Part shown: positions 14,277 to 22,529 of the stretch, in pieces
Layout of the letters: each line of letters begins with the position of its first letter
Numbering within the stretch: position 1 is the first letter of the stretch
NCBI GenBank assembly: GCA_017889125.1
Contig: JAGHER010000109.1
Span: 1 to 48,226 of the forward strand
Direction: 5' to 3'
DNA: 48,226 nt
DNA from: Lachnospiraceae bacterium
GTDB lineage: Bacteria > Bacillota > Clostridia > Lachnospirales > Lachnospiraceae
Translations under genes and position numbers: made by a program
Notes under the pieces: model-generated
The model's input: the letters and a program-made list of their open reading frames with translations, nothing else
The model's database searches: none
What the model was told of the DNA's origin: nothing

Positions 14277-16286
14277 ATGAAGAGCGAGAACTGGGAGACG
14301 GCGAGCCAGAAAAAGGCGAGCTGGGAGAAAGAGGGCCAGACAAAAGAGAGTCTGGAAGAAGTGAACCAGAAAAATGAGGGACAGAAAAGAGAAAGCCGGG
14401 AAAAAGAGAACTTGAAAAAGGATAGCCGGGAGAAAGAAGGCCAGGAAAAGAGCACCCTGGCGAAAAATATTGGTGTGAAGGTGTGCCAGAGATGGCCGGG
14501 AAGGGCGGCACGGCGGCGTTCAGGCATCCAGCGCAGGTATCTGCGCTACACCGGCGCCCTTCTAGGCCTTGCCCTCCTTCTGTCCAGCATGGGGGTGATC
14601 TTTATTGTGCGGGGCAGGCTTACCCGATCCATTATTGACAAATATCTGTTTATGACGGAACGGATGGGCATCGCCCTGGAAAATGCTTTTCACCGGACGG
14701 ACGAGGCCACTGCGGAATGTATCCTCTACGAGGATGTGCAGCAGAGCCTTCAGACAAAGGGGCTGGAGGATTTCCGGCATATTGCCCTCAGCAAATATTT
14801 TGCCTATACGGATTTGGATTACGTAGCAGATTACTGCTATGTGGATAATAAAGGGAATGTGTACAGCCGTTCTTATTCCGATGTGACCTGCCAGGAGGTG
14901 GAGGACAGCGGATTTGCGGCGTATCTGGGGGCGGATTATGCGAAAACCAGGTGGTTTTGGGCGAAAGATACCCTTTTTGGGACGGGGCAGGAGGCGCTTT
15001 TTATCGGCCGGTATGTGCGGAGCCTGGAGTACGCCCATGATCCGGGAATGCTTTTCTTTAAAATGGAAGATGGTTTTCTTAAGGAAATCGTGGGCATGAG
15101 CCCGGAGCTTTCCCAGGAGGCGGCTGTAGGGATTATCGATGGCGACGGCCGGGTCTGCCTGGCGGAAGCCCCGGGGGACTTTGCTGAGGAAGAGCGGGCG
15201 CCGGACGATATTGGAGAGAGGATTGTCCGAAGCCAGAAAGCGGGGATGGTTCTTGCTGGAGAGAAGGTGCCGGGAGGTGTGCTCAGCGCCTATCGGGATG
15301 AAAACAGCGGGCTGGCGGTCTTTTCCTTTGTCCCCAACCGGGTATTAAATCAGGCCCTTGTGCCGGTTTTCCTGGTTCTGGGGGGGATTTATCTGGTGGT
15401 CATTGCGATGGCTGTGGTGCTGAGTATTTATTTCTCCCGCCGGTTTACCAGTCCCATCCAGACGATCCGGGAGGCTATGGCAGAGTTTGACGGCAGCAAT
15501 TTCGACCGCACCATCCACCTGCACACCAACACGGAGCTGGATGAGATCGGTCATTCTTATAATGAGATGCTGGGCAATATCCAGAAGCTTTTGGCAGAGA
15601 TCAAGGAGCAGGAGCAGGAGCTTCGCACCACGGAGCTGAACATGCTGATTAACCAGATCAATCCCCATTTTTTGTATAATACCCTGGACACCATCTACAT
15701 GCTGGCCCGGATTAACGGGGAGGAAACCACCAAGCGGATGATCGAGGCCCTTTCCAAGTATCTGCGGCTGTCCTTAAGCAAGGGAAGGGACATTGTGACG
15801 GTGGAGGATGAGCTGGAAAATGTAAAGAGTTATATGGAAATCCAGCAGATCCGCAACCAGGATTTATTTACCTATGAGATCGACTGCCAGGTGGACGGGA
15901 AAGAGACTCGTGTGCTGAAGCTGATCCTTCAGCCGCTGGTGGAAAATGCAGTGAAGTACGGCTTTCAGGATATTTATGAGGGCGGCCGGATACGGATAAT
16001 CGTGAAGGAAGAGGACGGCGGCCTTTGTTTGCAGGTGGAAAATAATGGAAGGCCTGCGGACATAGACATGGCGGAGAAGATCAACGGGATGAATGAGCTG
16101 CCGGTTTCGGAGCTGAAAAACTGTTTCCCAGACAAGCGCCATGGCTACGGTGTGGTGAACATCCTCACCAGGCTGCGGCTGAAATACGGGGACGGGGCGG
16201 CATTCTTTTGTGAGCCTCAGGAGGAAGGCACCATATGCACCATAAGGATTCCCGGAGGGAGAGAAGACGATGAAGAGGAAGAATAA
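14277..16286 (+). CDS. YesM-type sensor histidine kinase
   Basis: Membrane sensor kinase of 669 aa. Order: an unusual highly charged N-terminus (residues 1-75, repeats of K/E/Q such as SREKEGQEK), a first membrane helix at about 90-115, an extracellular sensor domain to about 355, a second helix (VFLVLGGIYLVVIAMAVVL), a HAMP region, then the His_kinase domain with phosphoacceptor His464 in NPHFLYNTLD and an HATPase with LQPLVENAVKYGF and GYGVVN boxes. This is the LytS/YesM type that pairs with AraC-type regulators. ATG 14277 has GGAG nearby, but the charged tail is atypical and the true start could be later. The stop overlaps the next gene by 17 nt, so the two are probably translationally coupled. 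Confidence 0.92.
   Translation: MKSENWETASQKKASWEKEGQTKESLEEVNQKNEGQKRESREKENLKKDSREKEGQEKSTLAKNIGVKVCQRWPGRAARRRSGIQRRYLRYTGALLGLALLLSSMGVIFIVRGRLTRSIIDKYLFMTERMGIALENAFHRTDEATAECILYEDVQQSLQTKGLEDFRHIALSKYFAYTDLDYVADYCYVDNKGNVYSRSYSDVTCQEVEDSGFAAYLGADYAKTRWFWAKDTLFGTGQEALFIGRYVRSLEYAHDPGMLFFKMEDGFLKEIVGMSPELSQEAAVGIIDGDGRVCLAEAPGDFAEEERAPDDIGERIVRSQKAGMVLAGEKVPGGVLSAYRDENSGLAVFSFVPNRVLNQALVPVFLVLGGIYLVVIAMAVVLSIYFSRRFTSPIQTIREAMAEFDGSNFDRTIHLHTNTELDEIGHSYNEMLGNIQKLLAEIKEQEQELRTTELNMLINQINPHFLYNTLDTIYMLARINGEETTKRMIEALSKYLRLSLSKGRDIVTVEDELENVKSYMEIQQIRNQDLFTYEIDCQVDGKETRVLKLILQPLVENAVKYGFQDIYEGGRIRIIVKEEDGGLCLQVENNGRPADIDMAEKINGMNELPVSELKNCFPDKRHGYGVVNILTRLRLKYGDGAAFFCEPQEEGTICTIRIPGGREDDEEEE
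14290..14465 (+). repeat. Degenerate repeat tract encoding a K/E/Q-rich kinase N-terminus
   Basis: Related segments recur (for example gagaaagagggccag near 14323 and gagaaagaaggccag near 14430). They give irregular units of Glu, Lys, Gln and Ser in the first 60 codons of the kinase. Composition differs from the rest of the gene. Confidence 0.6.
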
Positions 16287-17565
16287 ACGGAGAGCAGGAA
16301 GGCTTTTGGGAGCCGCCGCAGGGGCCCTTCTTTCCCTGGCTGCGGCGGGCTGTGCCCAGAGTACGGCTCAGACAGAGACTGGCGGAGATGAGGTATCCAT
16401 CCCCATTGTCCTGATCGTGGATTCCTCCACGGGAATCCGGAACGAGGAAGAGGTGATCCAGGCCTTTAATCAGCAGTATAAAGGCAGATGGCGGGCCGAT
16501 GTGGAGTGGATTATGGAGACGGAGGAGGCCTACCGGCAGAATCTGAAGCGGCAGAATGTGACGGATACCCTGCCAGCGGTGATTACCGACCTGCGGATGC
16601 TTCCGGCCTTTTATTATTTGATGATTGCGGACGGGCGGATCGAGGAGCTGTCCGATTATCTTTATACCGATGAGGAATGGCTGGCCATGATTGAGCCTGC
16701 CGTTTTGGAATCCTGCAGCGAGGAGGACGGAAGCATCTATCTGGGGCCGGTCAGCACGGCGGCCTTTTCCTGCTCCGGCATGTTCTGGAATGAGGAGCTT
16801 TTTGCCCAGGCGGGGATTACGGAATTTCCGGATACCTGGGAGGATTTCTGGGACTGCTGTGAGCGGCTGGAGGAATGCGGCATTACGCCCCTTGCCCTCC
16901 ACACGGAGGGGACAGGATGGGCGCCTATGCTGATTGCCACGGCGGAGGCTGCTTCTACAGCGGAAGGGGCTGCTTTTATGGAGGAATTTTACCCGGCTAC
17001 CTATCAGAATGAAAGCGGGCTGCGGATTGCTAAGACGCTGCAGAGTCTTTTTTCCTACACCACAGAGGATGCCCTGTATGTGGATTTTGATGTGGCTTAT
17101 GAAAACTTCTTTTCCGGGAAGGCGGCAATGATTCCCAATGGCTACTGGATGATGGACCAGATCCCGGAGGAGTGGCAGGATAAGGTGCGGTTCTCTGCAT
17201 TTCCCGAAAACCGGCTGATCTCCTCGCCGGAGACCTTTGGCTGGGCTATCGTGTCCGGCTACAGCGAGGAGGTGAAGGAGGGAGCGGCGGCCTTATTTAA
17301 ACTGCGCACCAAGTTAAATATGGAGAAGAGGCAGGAGCTTTTTGAAAAGGATCCGGCAGAGATGATCCCGGCGGAGCGGGACTACATTGCCGCCTATAAG
17401 TCCGGCCCGCAGCTTGTGCCTAATTACCAGGTAAAGTGGAATTCCATTCTCCAGGAGGAGATCCTGGGAGAAATTCTGCCTGCCCTGGCCCAGGGGAAGA
17501 TGAGCCCCGAGGAATTTACTGTCATGGAGGATGAGAGCATCCGGCGGTTTATGGAGGAGCAGTAA
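16270..17565 (+). CDS. Extracellular solute-binding lipoprotein linked to the two-component system
   Basis: Family 1-type solute-binding protein of 431 aa. The signal peptide ends in a lipobox LAAAGC with Cys28. The mature part has the periplasmic-binding fold pattern (IPIVLIVDSSTGIRNEEEVIQAFNQQYKG; FSGKAAMIPNGYWMMDQIP). It begins inside the last codons of the sensor kinase gene (17-nt overlap), so it is made together with the sensor and not with the permeases, which have their own promoter. That position suggests an accessory role in sensing: a ligand-loaded lipoprotein that contacts the kinase sensor domain. A role as a second binding protein for the downstream permeases is an alternative. 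The ligand is unknown, probably a carbohydrate. Confidence 0.9.
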   Translation: MKRKNKRRAGRLLGAAAGALLSLAAAGCAQSTAQTETGGDEVSIPIVLIVDSSTGIRNEEEVIQAFNQQYKGRWRADVEWIMETEEAYRQNLKRQNVTDTLPAVITDLRMLPAFYYLMIADGRIEELSDYLYTDEEWLAMIEPAVLESCSEEDGSIYLGPVSTAAFSCSGMFWNEELFAQAGITEFPDTWEDFWDCCERLEECGITPLALHTEGTGWAPMLIATAEAASTAEGAAFMEEFYPATYQNESGLRIAKTLQSLFSYTTEDALYVDFDVAYENFFSGKAAMIPNGYWMMDQIPEEWQDKVRFSAFPENRLISSPETFGWAIVSGYSEEVKEGAAALFKLRTKLNMEKRQELFEKDPAEMIPAERDYIAAYKSGPQLVPNYQVKWNSILQEEILGEILPALAQGKMSPEEFTVMEDESIRRFMEEQ

Positions 17566-17644
17566 CCCGATGAATCTGCCGCAGCCCAGGTATGATTTTT
17601 GGTAGTCCAGGTTTTCTATTTGTTACCGGTTAAGGGGCCCGGCC

Positions 17645-17653
17645 TGTTATAAT
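17645..17653 (+). promoter_or_regulatory. Extended -10 promoter of the sugar ABC transporter operon
   Basis: TGTTATAAT: consensus TATAAT (17648-17653) with an upstream TG. No strong -35 hexamer, as expected for an extended -10 promoter that depends on an activator. The leader to the ATG is about 50 nt. Confidence 0.65.
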
Positions 17654-17704
17654 TCCCTCAGAACCAAGGAAAACAAAAGGTTTTCAGAAAGATGAGGGAG
17701 AAAT

Positions 17705-19084
17705 ATGAAGAAAAAGAATGTAGTATCAGCAGTGCTGGCAGTATCTATGGCTGCAACGATGATGGCTGGATGCGGAAGCAGCTCCAGCTCCGAAAATCAG
17801 ACCACGAAAGCAGCAGAAAGTGCAGATGCAGGAAATGATGCCGCGGAAGCAGCAGACAGCAAGGCAGAGGAAACTGAAGGGGCAGCAAGCGGAGACGGCG
17901 AGGTTTATTATCTGAACTTTAAGCCTGAGGCAGATGAATACTGGCAGGAGCTGGCCGAGGTTTACACCGAGGAGACCGGCGTGCCGGTAACGGTGCTGAC
18001 GGCGGCTTCCGGAGAATATGAAAAGACTTTGAAATCTGAGATGGCCAAGACCAATGCCCCCACACTTTTCCAGGTAAACGGCCCGGTAGGACTGGCCAGC
18101 TGGAAGGATTACTGCTATGACCTGTCCGGATCGGCCATTGCCGGAGAACTTACCGATGACAGCTTTGCCCTGATGGACGGGGACAAGATGGCAGGCATCG
18201 CCTATGTTATTGAGAATTACGGAATTATTTACAATAAGGCCCTTTTGGAGGAGGCTGGCTACACCGCAGACGACATTACCAATTTTGACAGCTTCAAGGC
18301 AGTAGTGGAGGACATCACCGCAAGACAGGATGAGCTGGGCTTCTCCGCATTTACCTCCGCAGGTATGGACGGCTCCTCTGACTGGAGATTCAAGACCCAC
18401 CTGGCAAACCTTCCGATTTACTATGAGTATAAGGCAGACGGAATCAACAATACCGATGCCATCAAGGGAACCTACCTGGACAATTACCGTCAGATCTGGG
18501 ATCTGTACATCAACAACGCCACCTGTGCTCCCACGGAGATTTCCGTAAAGACGGCAGATGATGCAACGGCAGACTTTGTGACTGAGGAAGCTGTATTCTA
18601 CCAGAACGGCACCTGGGAGTACAATAATATTGCCGACATCGGCGATGAGAATCTGGGCATCCTTCCCATCTACATCGGCGTTGAGGGCGAGGAAAACCAG
18701 GGCGTGTGCACCGGAACCGAGAACTACTGGTGTGTAAATGCCAAGGCTCCTGAGGAGGATATCCAGGCTACCCTTGATTTTATGAACTGGTGCGTAACCT
18801 CTGAGGCTGGCGTTGAGGCAATGTGCAGGGACATGGGCTTTGTGATTCCCTTTACATCCAACTTAGAGTCTGAGAACACTCTTGTAAACGAAGCAAACAA
18901 GTATCTGGAAGAAGGCAAGACACCGGTTGCCTGGACCTTCTCTACCATGCCTTCTGAGGAGTGGAAGAATGGCGTAGGCTCCGCCCTTACCGCATACGCA
19001 GCAGATCAGACAGACGAGAACTGGGATAAGGTAGTGACTGCCTTCGTTGATGGATGGGCAGCAGAGGCAGCGGCAGCTCAGTAA
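17705..19084 (+). CDS. Sugar ABC transporter substrate-binding lipoprotein (CUT1)
   Basis: Extracellular family 1 binding protein of 459 aa. The signal peptide has lipobox MMAGC with Cys23, followed by a Ser-rich then Ala/Asp/Glu-rich flexible linker to about residue 65. The binding domain begins EVYYLNFKPEADEYWQELA. The sequence resembles MsmE/raffinose-type oligosaccharide-binding proteins of gut Clostridia, but the sugar is not proven. The codons are adapted (many AAG, GAG, GCA), consistent with strong expression. Two permease genes follow after a hairpin, giving the usual SBP-permease-permease CUT1 order. No ATPase gene is present; a shared MsmK-type ATPase encoded elsewhere is likely. 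The neighbouring YesMN-like system probably regulates this operon. Confidence 0.93.
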   Translation: MKKKNVVSAVLAVSMAATMMAGCGSSSSSENQTTKAAESADAGNDAAEAADSKAEETEGAASGDGEVYYLNFKPEADEYWQELAEVYTEETGVPVTVLTAASGEYEKTLKSEMAKTNAPTLFQVNGPVGLASWKDYCYDLSGSAIAGELTDDSFALMDGDKMAGIAYVIENYGIIYNKALLEEAGYTADDITNFDSFKAVVEDITARQDELGFSAFTSAGMDGSSDWRFKTHLANLPIYYEYKADGINNTDAIKGTYLDNYRQIWDLYINNATCAPTEISVKTADDATADFVTEEAVFYQNGTWEYNNIADIGDENLGILPIYIGVEGEENQGVCTGTENYWCVNAKAPEEDIQATLDFMNWCVTSEAGVEAMCRDMGFVIPFTSNLESENTLVNEANKYLEEGKTPVAWTFSTMPSEEWKNGVGSALTAYAADQTDENWDKVVTAFVDGWAAEAAAAQ

Positions 19085-19102
19085 GGCAGCAGTTAGCTGG
19101 AG

Positions 19103-19138
19103 AAAGGCGGCGGGTAAATGAACGCCGCTTTTCTTTGT
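19103..19138 (+). terminator. Hairpin/attenuator between binding-protein and permease genes
   Basis: AAAGGCGGCG (19103-19112) pairs with CGCCGCTTTT (19123-19132), one G-T pair and a 10-nt loop, followed by a T-rich stretch. It likely lowers read-through so the binding protein is made in excess, and it may stabilise the upstream message. Confidence 0.7.
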
Positions 19139-19178
19139 TCATGAGTACGTTTGTTCGTTTTGTAGAAGGGAGATTTTT

Positions 19179-20021
19179 ATGGAAAAGGCAATCCGGCGGT
19201 ACATGCCGATTTTTGTACTTCCCACGTTCTGCGCATTTATCCTGGGCTTTATCGTTCCGTTTATTCTGGGGATATGGCTGTCATTCTGTGAATTTACCAC
19301 AGTAACTGACGCAAGATTTGTGGGCCTGTCGAATTATGTGAAAGCGTTTCAGGATACGATTTTTCTGCACTCTTTCTGGTATACGGTGCTGTTTGCCATT
19401 GTGTCATTGGCAGTAATCAATGTCTTTGCCTTTGCCCTGGCTATGGCCCTGACCCAGAAGATGAAGGGAACTAATCTGTTTCGGACCATCTTTTTTATGC
19501 CGAACCTGATCGGCGGCATCGTGCTGGGCTATATCTGGCAGCTGATTTTCAACGGCGTTCTGGCAAAGTATAATACGGCTCTGGGACTGAGTGAGTGGTA
19601 CGGCTTCTGGGGCTTGATTATCCTGGTAAGCTGGCAGCAGATCGGTTATATGATGATTATTTACATTGCCGGCCTGCAGTCCATCCCGGGAGATGTGCTG
19701 GAGGCAGCGCAGATTGACGGGGCTTCCGGCATCCAGCGGCTTTTCAAGGTAACCATCCCCATGATGATGCCCTCCATTACCATCTGTGTATTCCTGTCCA
19801 TTACCAATGGCTTCAAGCTCTTTGACCAGAACCTGTCCCTGACGGCAGGCGAGCCCTCCAAGATGTCGGAGATGATGGCCCTGAATATTTACAATACCTT
19901 CTATGGGCGTACCGGCTGGGAAGGCGTAGGACAGGCGAAGGCCGTGATCTTCTTTATCATTGTAGTTGCCATCGGCATGATCCAGCTGCGGGCGACACGT
20001 TCAAAGGAGGTGCAGCAGTAA
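19179..20021 (+). CDS. CUT1 sugar ABC transporter permease (MsmF/UgpA-like)
   Basis: Inner-membrane permease of 280 aa with six predicted hydrophobic segments and the binding-protein-dependent transport domain. The EAA loop, which docks to the ATPase, is EAAQIDGASGIQRLFKVTIP. It forms a heterodimer with the permease encoded next and receives sugar from the upstream lipoprotein. ATG 19179 follows AGAAGGGAG at about 8 nt. The next gene starts directly after this stop codon (TAA then ATG), so translation is probably coupled. Confidence 0.94.
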   Translation: MEKAIRRYMPIFVLPTFCAFILGFIVPFILGIWLSFCEFTTVTDARFVGLSNYVKAFQDTIFLHSFWYTVLFAIVSLAVINVFAFALAMALTQKMKGTNLFRTIFFMPNLIGGIVLGYIWQLIFNGVLAKYNTALGLSEWYGFWGLIILVSWQQIGYMMIIYIAGLQSIPGDVLEAAQIDGASGIQRLFKVTIPMMMPSITICVFLSITNGFKLFDQNLSLTAGEPSKMSEMMALNIYNTFYGRTGWEGVGQAKAVIFFIIVVAIGMIQLRATRSKEVQQ

Positions 20022-20861
20022 ATGAAGAACAGAAAGAGTGTACTGAGTGCCATGGGCACGGTGATTTTTTCCATCCTGGGCCTGGTGTACATAACCCCCA
20101 TCCTCATCGTGCTGATTAACTCCTTTAAGAAAAAGGTTTACATCAATAAGGAACCATTTACGCTGCCCACGGAAAAGACCTGGAACGGCATTGAGAATTA
20201 CCTGACGGCCATTGACAAATACGATCTTTTACAGTCAGTGGGCTGGACGGTGTTTATCACCGTAGGCTCTGTGCTGGTGATTCTTTTGTGTACCTCCATG
20301 TGTGCCTGGTACATCACCCGGGTGCAGACCACCTTTACCAAGCTTTTGTACCTGCTGTGTGTATTCTCCATGGTGGTGCCCTTCCAGATGGTAATGTTCA
20401 CCCTCTCCCTGGTGGCGGACCGTACCCGGTTAAATACCCCCTGGGGAATCATCATCATTTATCTGGGTTTTGGAGCGGGCTTGGCGGTATTTATGTTCTG
20501 CGGCTTTGTGAAATCCATCCCCTTAGAGATCGAGGAGGCGGCCATGATTGACGGCTGTACGCCTCTCCAGACTTTCTTCAATGTGGTGCTTCCCATCATG
20601 AAGCCCACCTATATTTCCGTAGGCATCCTGGAAACCATGTGGATCTGGAATGACTTCCTGCTTCCGTATCTGGTGCTGGATCTGAATAAGTATAAGACCA
20701 TTTCTATCGCCATTCAGTATATGAAGGGAAGCTACGGACGGGTGGATATGGGCGCAATTATGGCGGCCTTGATTTTAGCGGTAATCCCGGTAATTATCTT
20801 CTACCTGTCCTGCCAGAAGCATATTATCAAAGGCGTGGCGGCAGGCGCGGTGAAGGGGTAA
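20022..20861 (+). CDS. CUT1 sugar ABC transporter permease (MsmG/UgpE-like)
   Basis: Second inner-membrane permease, 279 aa, with six hydrophobic segments. The EAA loop is EEAAMIDGCTPLQTFFNVVLP, and ETMWIWNDFLLPYLVL is the typical MalG/MsmG C-terminal region. The ATG directly abuts the previous stop, and the ribosome site AAAGGAGG lies inside the end of the upstream gene. It is the last gene of the operon, and a hairpin structure lies about 60 nt downstream. There is no ATPase or glycoside hydrolase in the unit, so the transported sugar must be inferred from other data. Confidence 0.94.
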   Translation: MKNRKSVLSAMGTVIFSILGLVYITPILIVLINSFKKKVYINKEPFTLPTEKTWNGIENYLTAIDKYDLLQSVGWTVFITVGSVLVILLCTSMCAWYITRVQTTFTKLLYLLCVFSMVVPFQMVMFTLSLVADRTRLNTPWGIIIIYLGFGAGLAVFMFCGFVKSIPLEIEEAAMIDGCTPLQTFFNVVLPIMKPTYISVGILETMWIWNDFLLPYLVLDLNKYKTISIAIQYMKGSYGRVDMGAIMAALILAVIPVIIFYLSCQKHIIKGVAAGAVKG

Positions 20862-20921
20862 TTCAAGAGGTGTTGGTTTGCTGATGGTGATAGAGAAGGA
20901 ATAGAAGTGTAAAAAATTTTG

Positions 20922-20970
20922 CCCTTCTTGTCCGACGTTTTGCGATTGCGCCGGATAGGAAGGGTGTTTT
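20922..20970 (+). terminator. Terminator hairpin after the ABC permeases
   Basis: CCCTTCTTGTCCG (20922-20934) pairs with CGGATAGGAAGGG through 13 positions including G-T pairs. TGTTTTGTG follows. Part of the loop and 3' arm is duplicated downstream (see repeat). Confidence 0.6.
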
Positions 20971-20986
20971 GTGATTGCGCCGGATA
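20937..20986 (+). repeat. 21-nt direct repeat, 29-nt period
   Basis: Copies at 20937-20957 and 20966-20986 differ at one base (core gattgcgccggata). They lie between the transporter operon and the AbiE toxin gene. Confidence 0.9.
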
Positions 20987-21021
20987 AGTCGGCGGTTATT
21001 CTGGCAAATGAATTCAATCTA

Positions 21022-21867
21022 TTAACCTTCCTCCGCAAGAGAATAAAGCTTGCGGACTGCTTTCATCACGATATTCCACTCTAGGTCAGCCGCATAAGAA
21101 AACTTTTTCCGATACGCTGTCCAGAGATGCTGCATTACCGGACTGTTCTCCACCTCGTCAAACCCTTCCCTTGCCTCAGCCAGATGGCCCTCTGTTTCCC
21201 GTTTTCGGGCGGTTGCCAACAGCGCATCATGGAGGATCTGTGCGCTCAGTGTACTTTCATGAAGCTGTGCCAGAATATAAATGTCGTAGAAATCCCTCAT
21301 ACGGGTATTGGTCGTCGCTCTGGTAATGATCGTCTCCAGTTTCTCGGCCAGTACGGTTTCCAAATTGTATGCCCAAAGGTCAATGAAACGGTCTTCCAGC
21401 ATCAGTTTAAAACGATAACGCACTTCCTTCGGTGTAATAGCATCCCCAGTAGAAATGTCAATCTTCAAGGGAGTTACTACTCCATCGAAAATAGTGGTCA
21501 TGCTTACGCGAATCCCCGAATATTCCGCTTCATCCATGATCTCTGAAACTTTATTGATCCGAAAGGTCACGCCGTCATCAATTGGGACTGAAACAATCTT
21601 CGCAATCAAATCGGCTACATCATCTACATTCACATTGACCCCTTTGACTGTTGCATCCAGATCCATGGTGGAACGAGCGTCCAGACCGACCATCGCAGCT
21701 ACCAGCATCCCGCCCTTCAAAACAAACTTATCCCGGTATTCCGAAAGGGAAATGCGCTCTAAAAAGCGCTCCATCATGTAGTTCCGCATCAAAATCTGTG
21801 CATTAGCAGACTTTTTCTTTGAGAGGTTGCGAATCAAATCTTTCAACTGTTTTGCGGTCTTTATCAT
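21022..21867 (-). CDS. abiEii: AbiEii-type nucleotidyltransferase toxin of a type IV TA system
   Basis: Nucleotidyltransferase-fold toxin, 281 aa. The polymerase-beta-like motif is visible as KGGMLVAAMVGLDARSTMDLD (GG at 52-53, acidic pair Asp69 and Asp71). The downstream family motifs are LEKLETIITRATTNTRMRDFYDIYIL. AbiEii proteins inhibit growth, in studied members by modifying tRNA or GTP-related targets, and abort phage infection. The gene overlaps the antitoxin gene by 4 nt (ATGA), showing translational coupling. Transcription is opposite to the flanking sugar operon. Base composition is lower in GC than the neighbours, consistent with horizontal acquisition. Confidence 0.93.
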   Translation of the reverse strand: MIKTAKQLKDLIRNLSKKKSANAQILMRNYMMERFLERISLSEYRDKFVLKGGMLVAAMVGLDARSTMDLDATVKGVNVNVDDVADLIAKIVSVPIDDGVTFRINKVSEIMDEAEYSGIRVSMTTIFDGVVTPLKIDISTGDAITPKEVRYRFKLMLEDRFIDLWAYNLETVLAEKLETIITRATTNTRMRDFYDIYILAQLHESTLSAQILHDALLATARKRETEGHLAEAREGFDEVENSPVMQHLWTAYRKKFSYAADLEWNIVMKAVRKLYSLAEEG

Positions 21868-22457
21868 AGCAATACCTCCAAATATTGTCGCAAAATTTTC
21901 TCTACCCGAAACAGTTTTGCATAACGCATCAACATCCGCAGATTCTTATCCTTTCTTTTGGCATACATTTTGAGCGCCCCCTGGAACGTCTGCATCTCCA
22001 TCCGATTTCGGCTTCGTAACAGGTCGCAGATCGTCCGCTCCATATCATAAACCGGCACAGTATGCCCAAATGGAGTCTGCAGTGTTGTCAATCCTATATC
22101 ATGCAGATCTGTCTTGATGGTAAAGACCTGAACCCCTTCTGCTTTCAGTCTGGTCGGGTTGTAGCCAGTCTTTACTGTAACCGTGTATTCGGTTGGCTCA
22201 CGGTCTGTCAAATCGTGAAAAAAAAGGGCTGTCTCGTGAGAAAATACTGCCTGTTCAAACCGCAGATGGATGAGGTACATCGCATCTATCCAGGAATCCT
22301 TGGAAAGATAAATGCCGTGTGCCACCCGTTCCAATTCCCGATCCCGCACATAATGATAGAAAACCGGTTTGGTAATCCCGGCAGATACCGCCTGAGCAGT
22401 TTGCAGCATTCCGTCCTGAGCGGCTAGCATACGGTCTAGCTGTTCATATTGTCTCAT
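21864..22457 (-). CDS. abiEi: AbiEi-type antitoxin/transcriptional repressor
   Basis: Antitoxin of the AbiE pair, 197 aa. The N-terminal winged-helix region (GMLQTAQAVSAGITKPVFYHYVRDRELERVAHGIYL) matches AbiEi-type DNA-binding domains. The C-terminal domain (TPFGHTVPVYDMERTICDLLRSR) is the antitoxin fold. In studied systems this protein represses the operon by binding inverted repeats and prevents toxicity without forming a stable complex. I start at the second ATG (22457): the track ATG at 22475 lies at the expected transcription start, and AAAGGAAGTG between the two ATGs is the ribosome site. The operator-like palindrome lies immediately upstream. Stop and toxin start overlap by 4 nt. Confidence 0.92.
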   Translation of the reverse strand: MRQYEQLDRMLAAQDGMLQTAQAVSAGITKPVFYHYVRDRELERVAHGIYLSKDSWIDAMYLIHLRFEQAVFSHETALFFHDLTDREPTEYTVTVKTGYNPTRLKAEGVQVFTIKTDLHDIGLTTLQTPFGHTVPVYDMERTICDLLRSRNRMEMQTFQGALKMYAKRKDKNLRMLMRYAKLFRVEKILRQYLEVLL

Positions 22458-22476
22458 AATGTCACTTCCTTTCATG

Positions 22477-22498
22477 CTAATATTATATGCAATATTAG
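22477..22498 (-). promoter_or_regulatory. Palindromic operator overlapping the -10 of abiEi
   Basis: CTAATATT (22477-22484) and AATATTAG (22491-22498) form a perfect 8-bp inverted repeat around a 6-nt centre. On the minus strand the -10 TATAAT (22482-22487) lies inside it, with a weak TTTATT -35 about 17 nt upstream. AbiEi binding here would block RNA polymerase. Confidence 0.7.
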
Positions 22499-22529
22499 TA
22501 TGAAAATAAAGTATGTTCGTCTGAAAATT

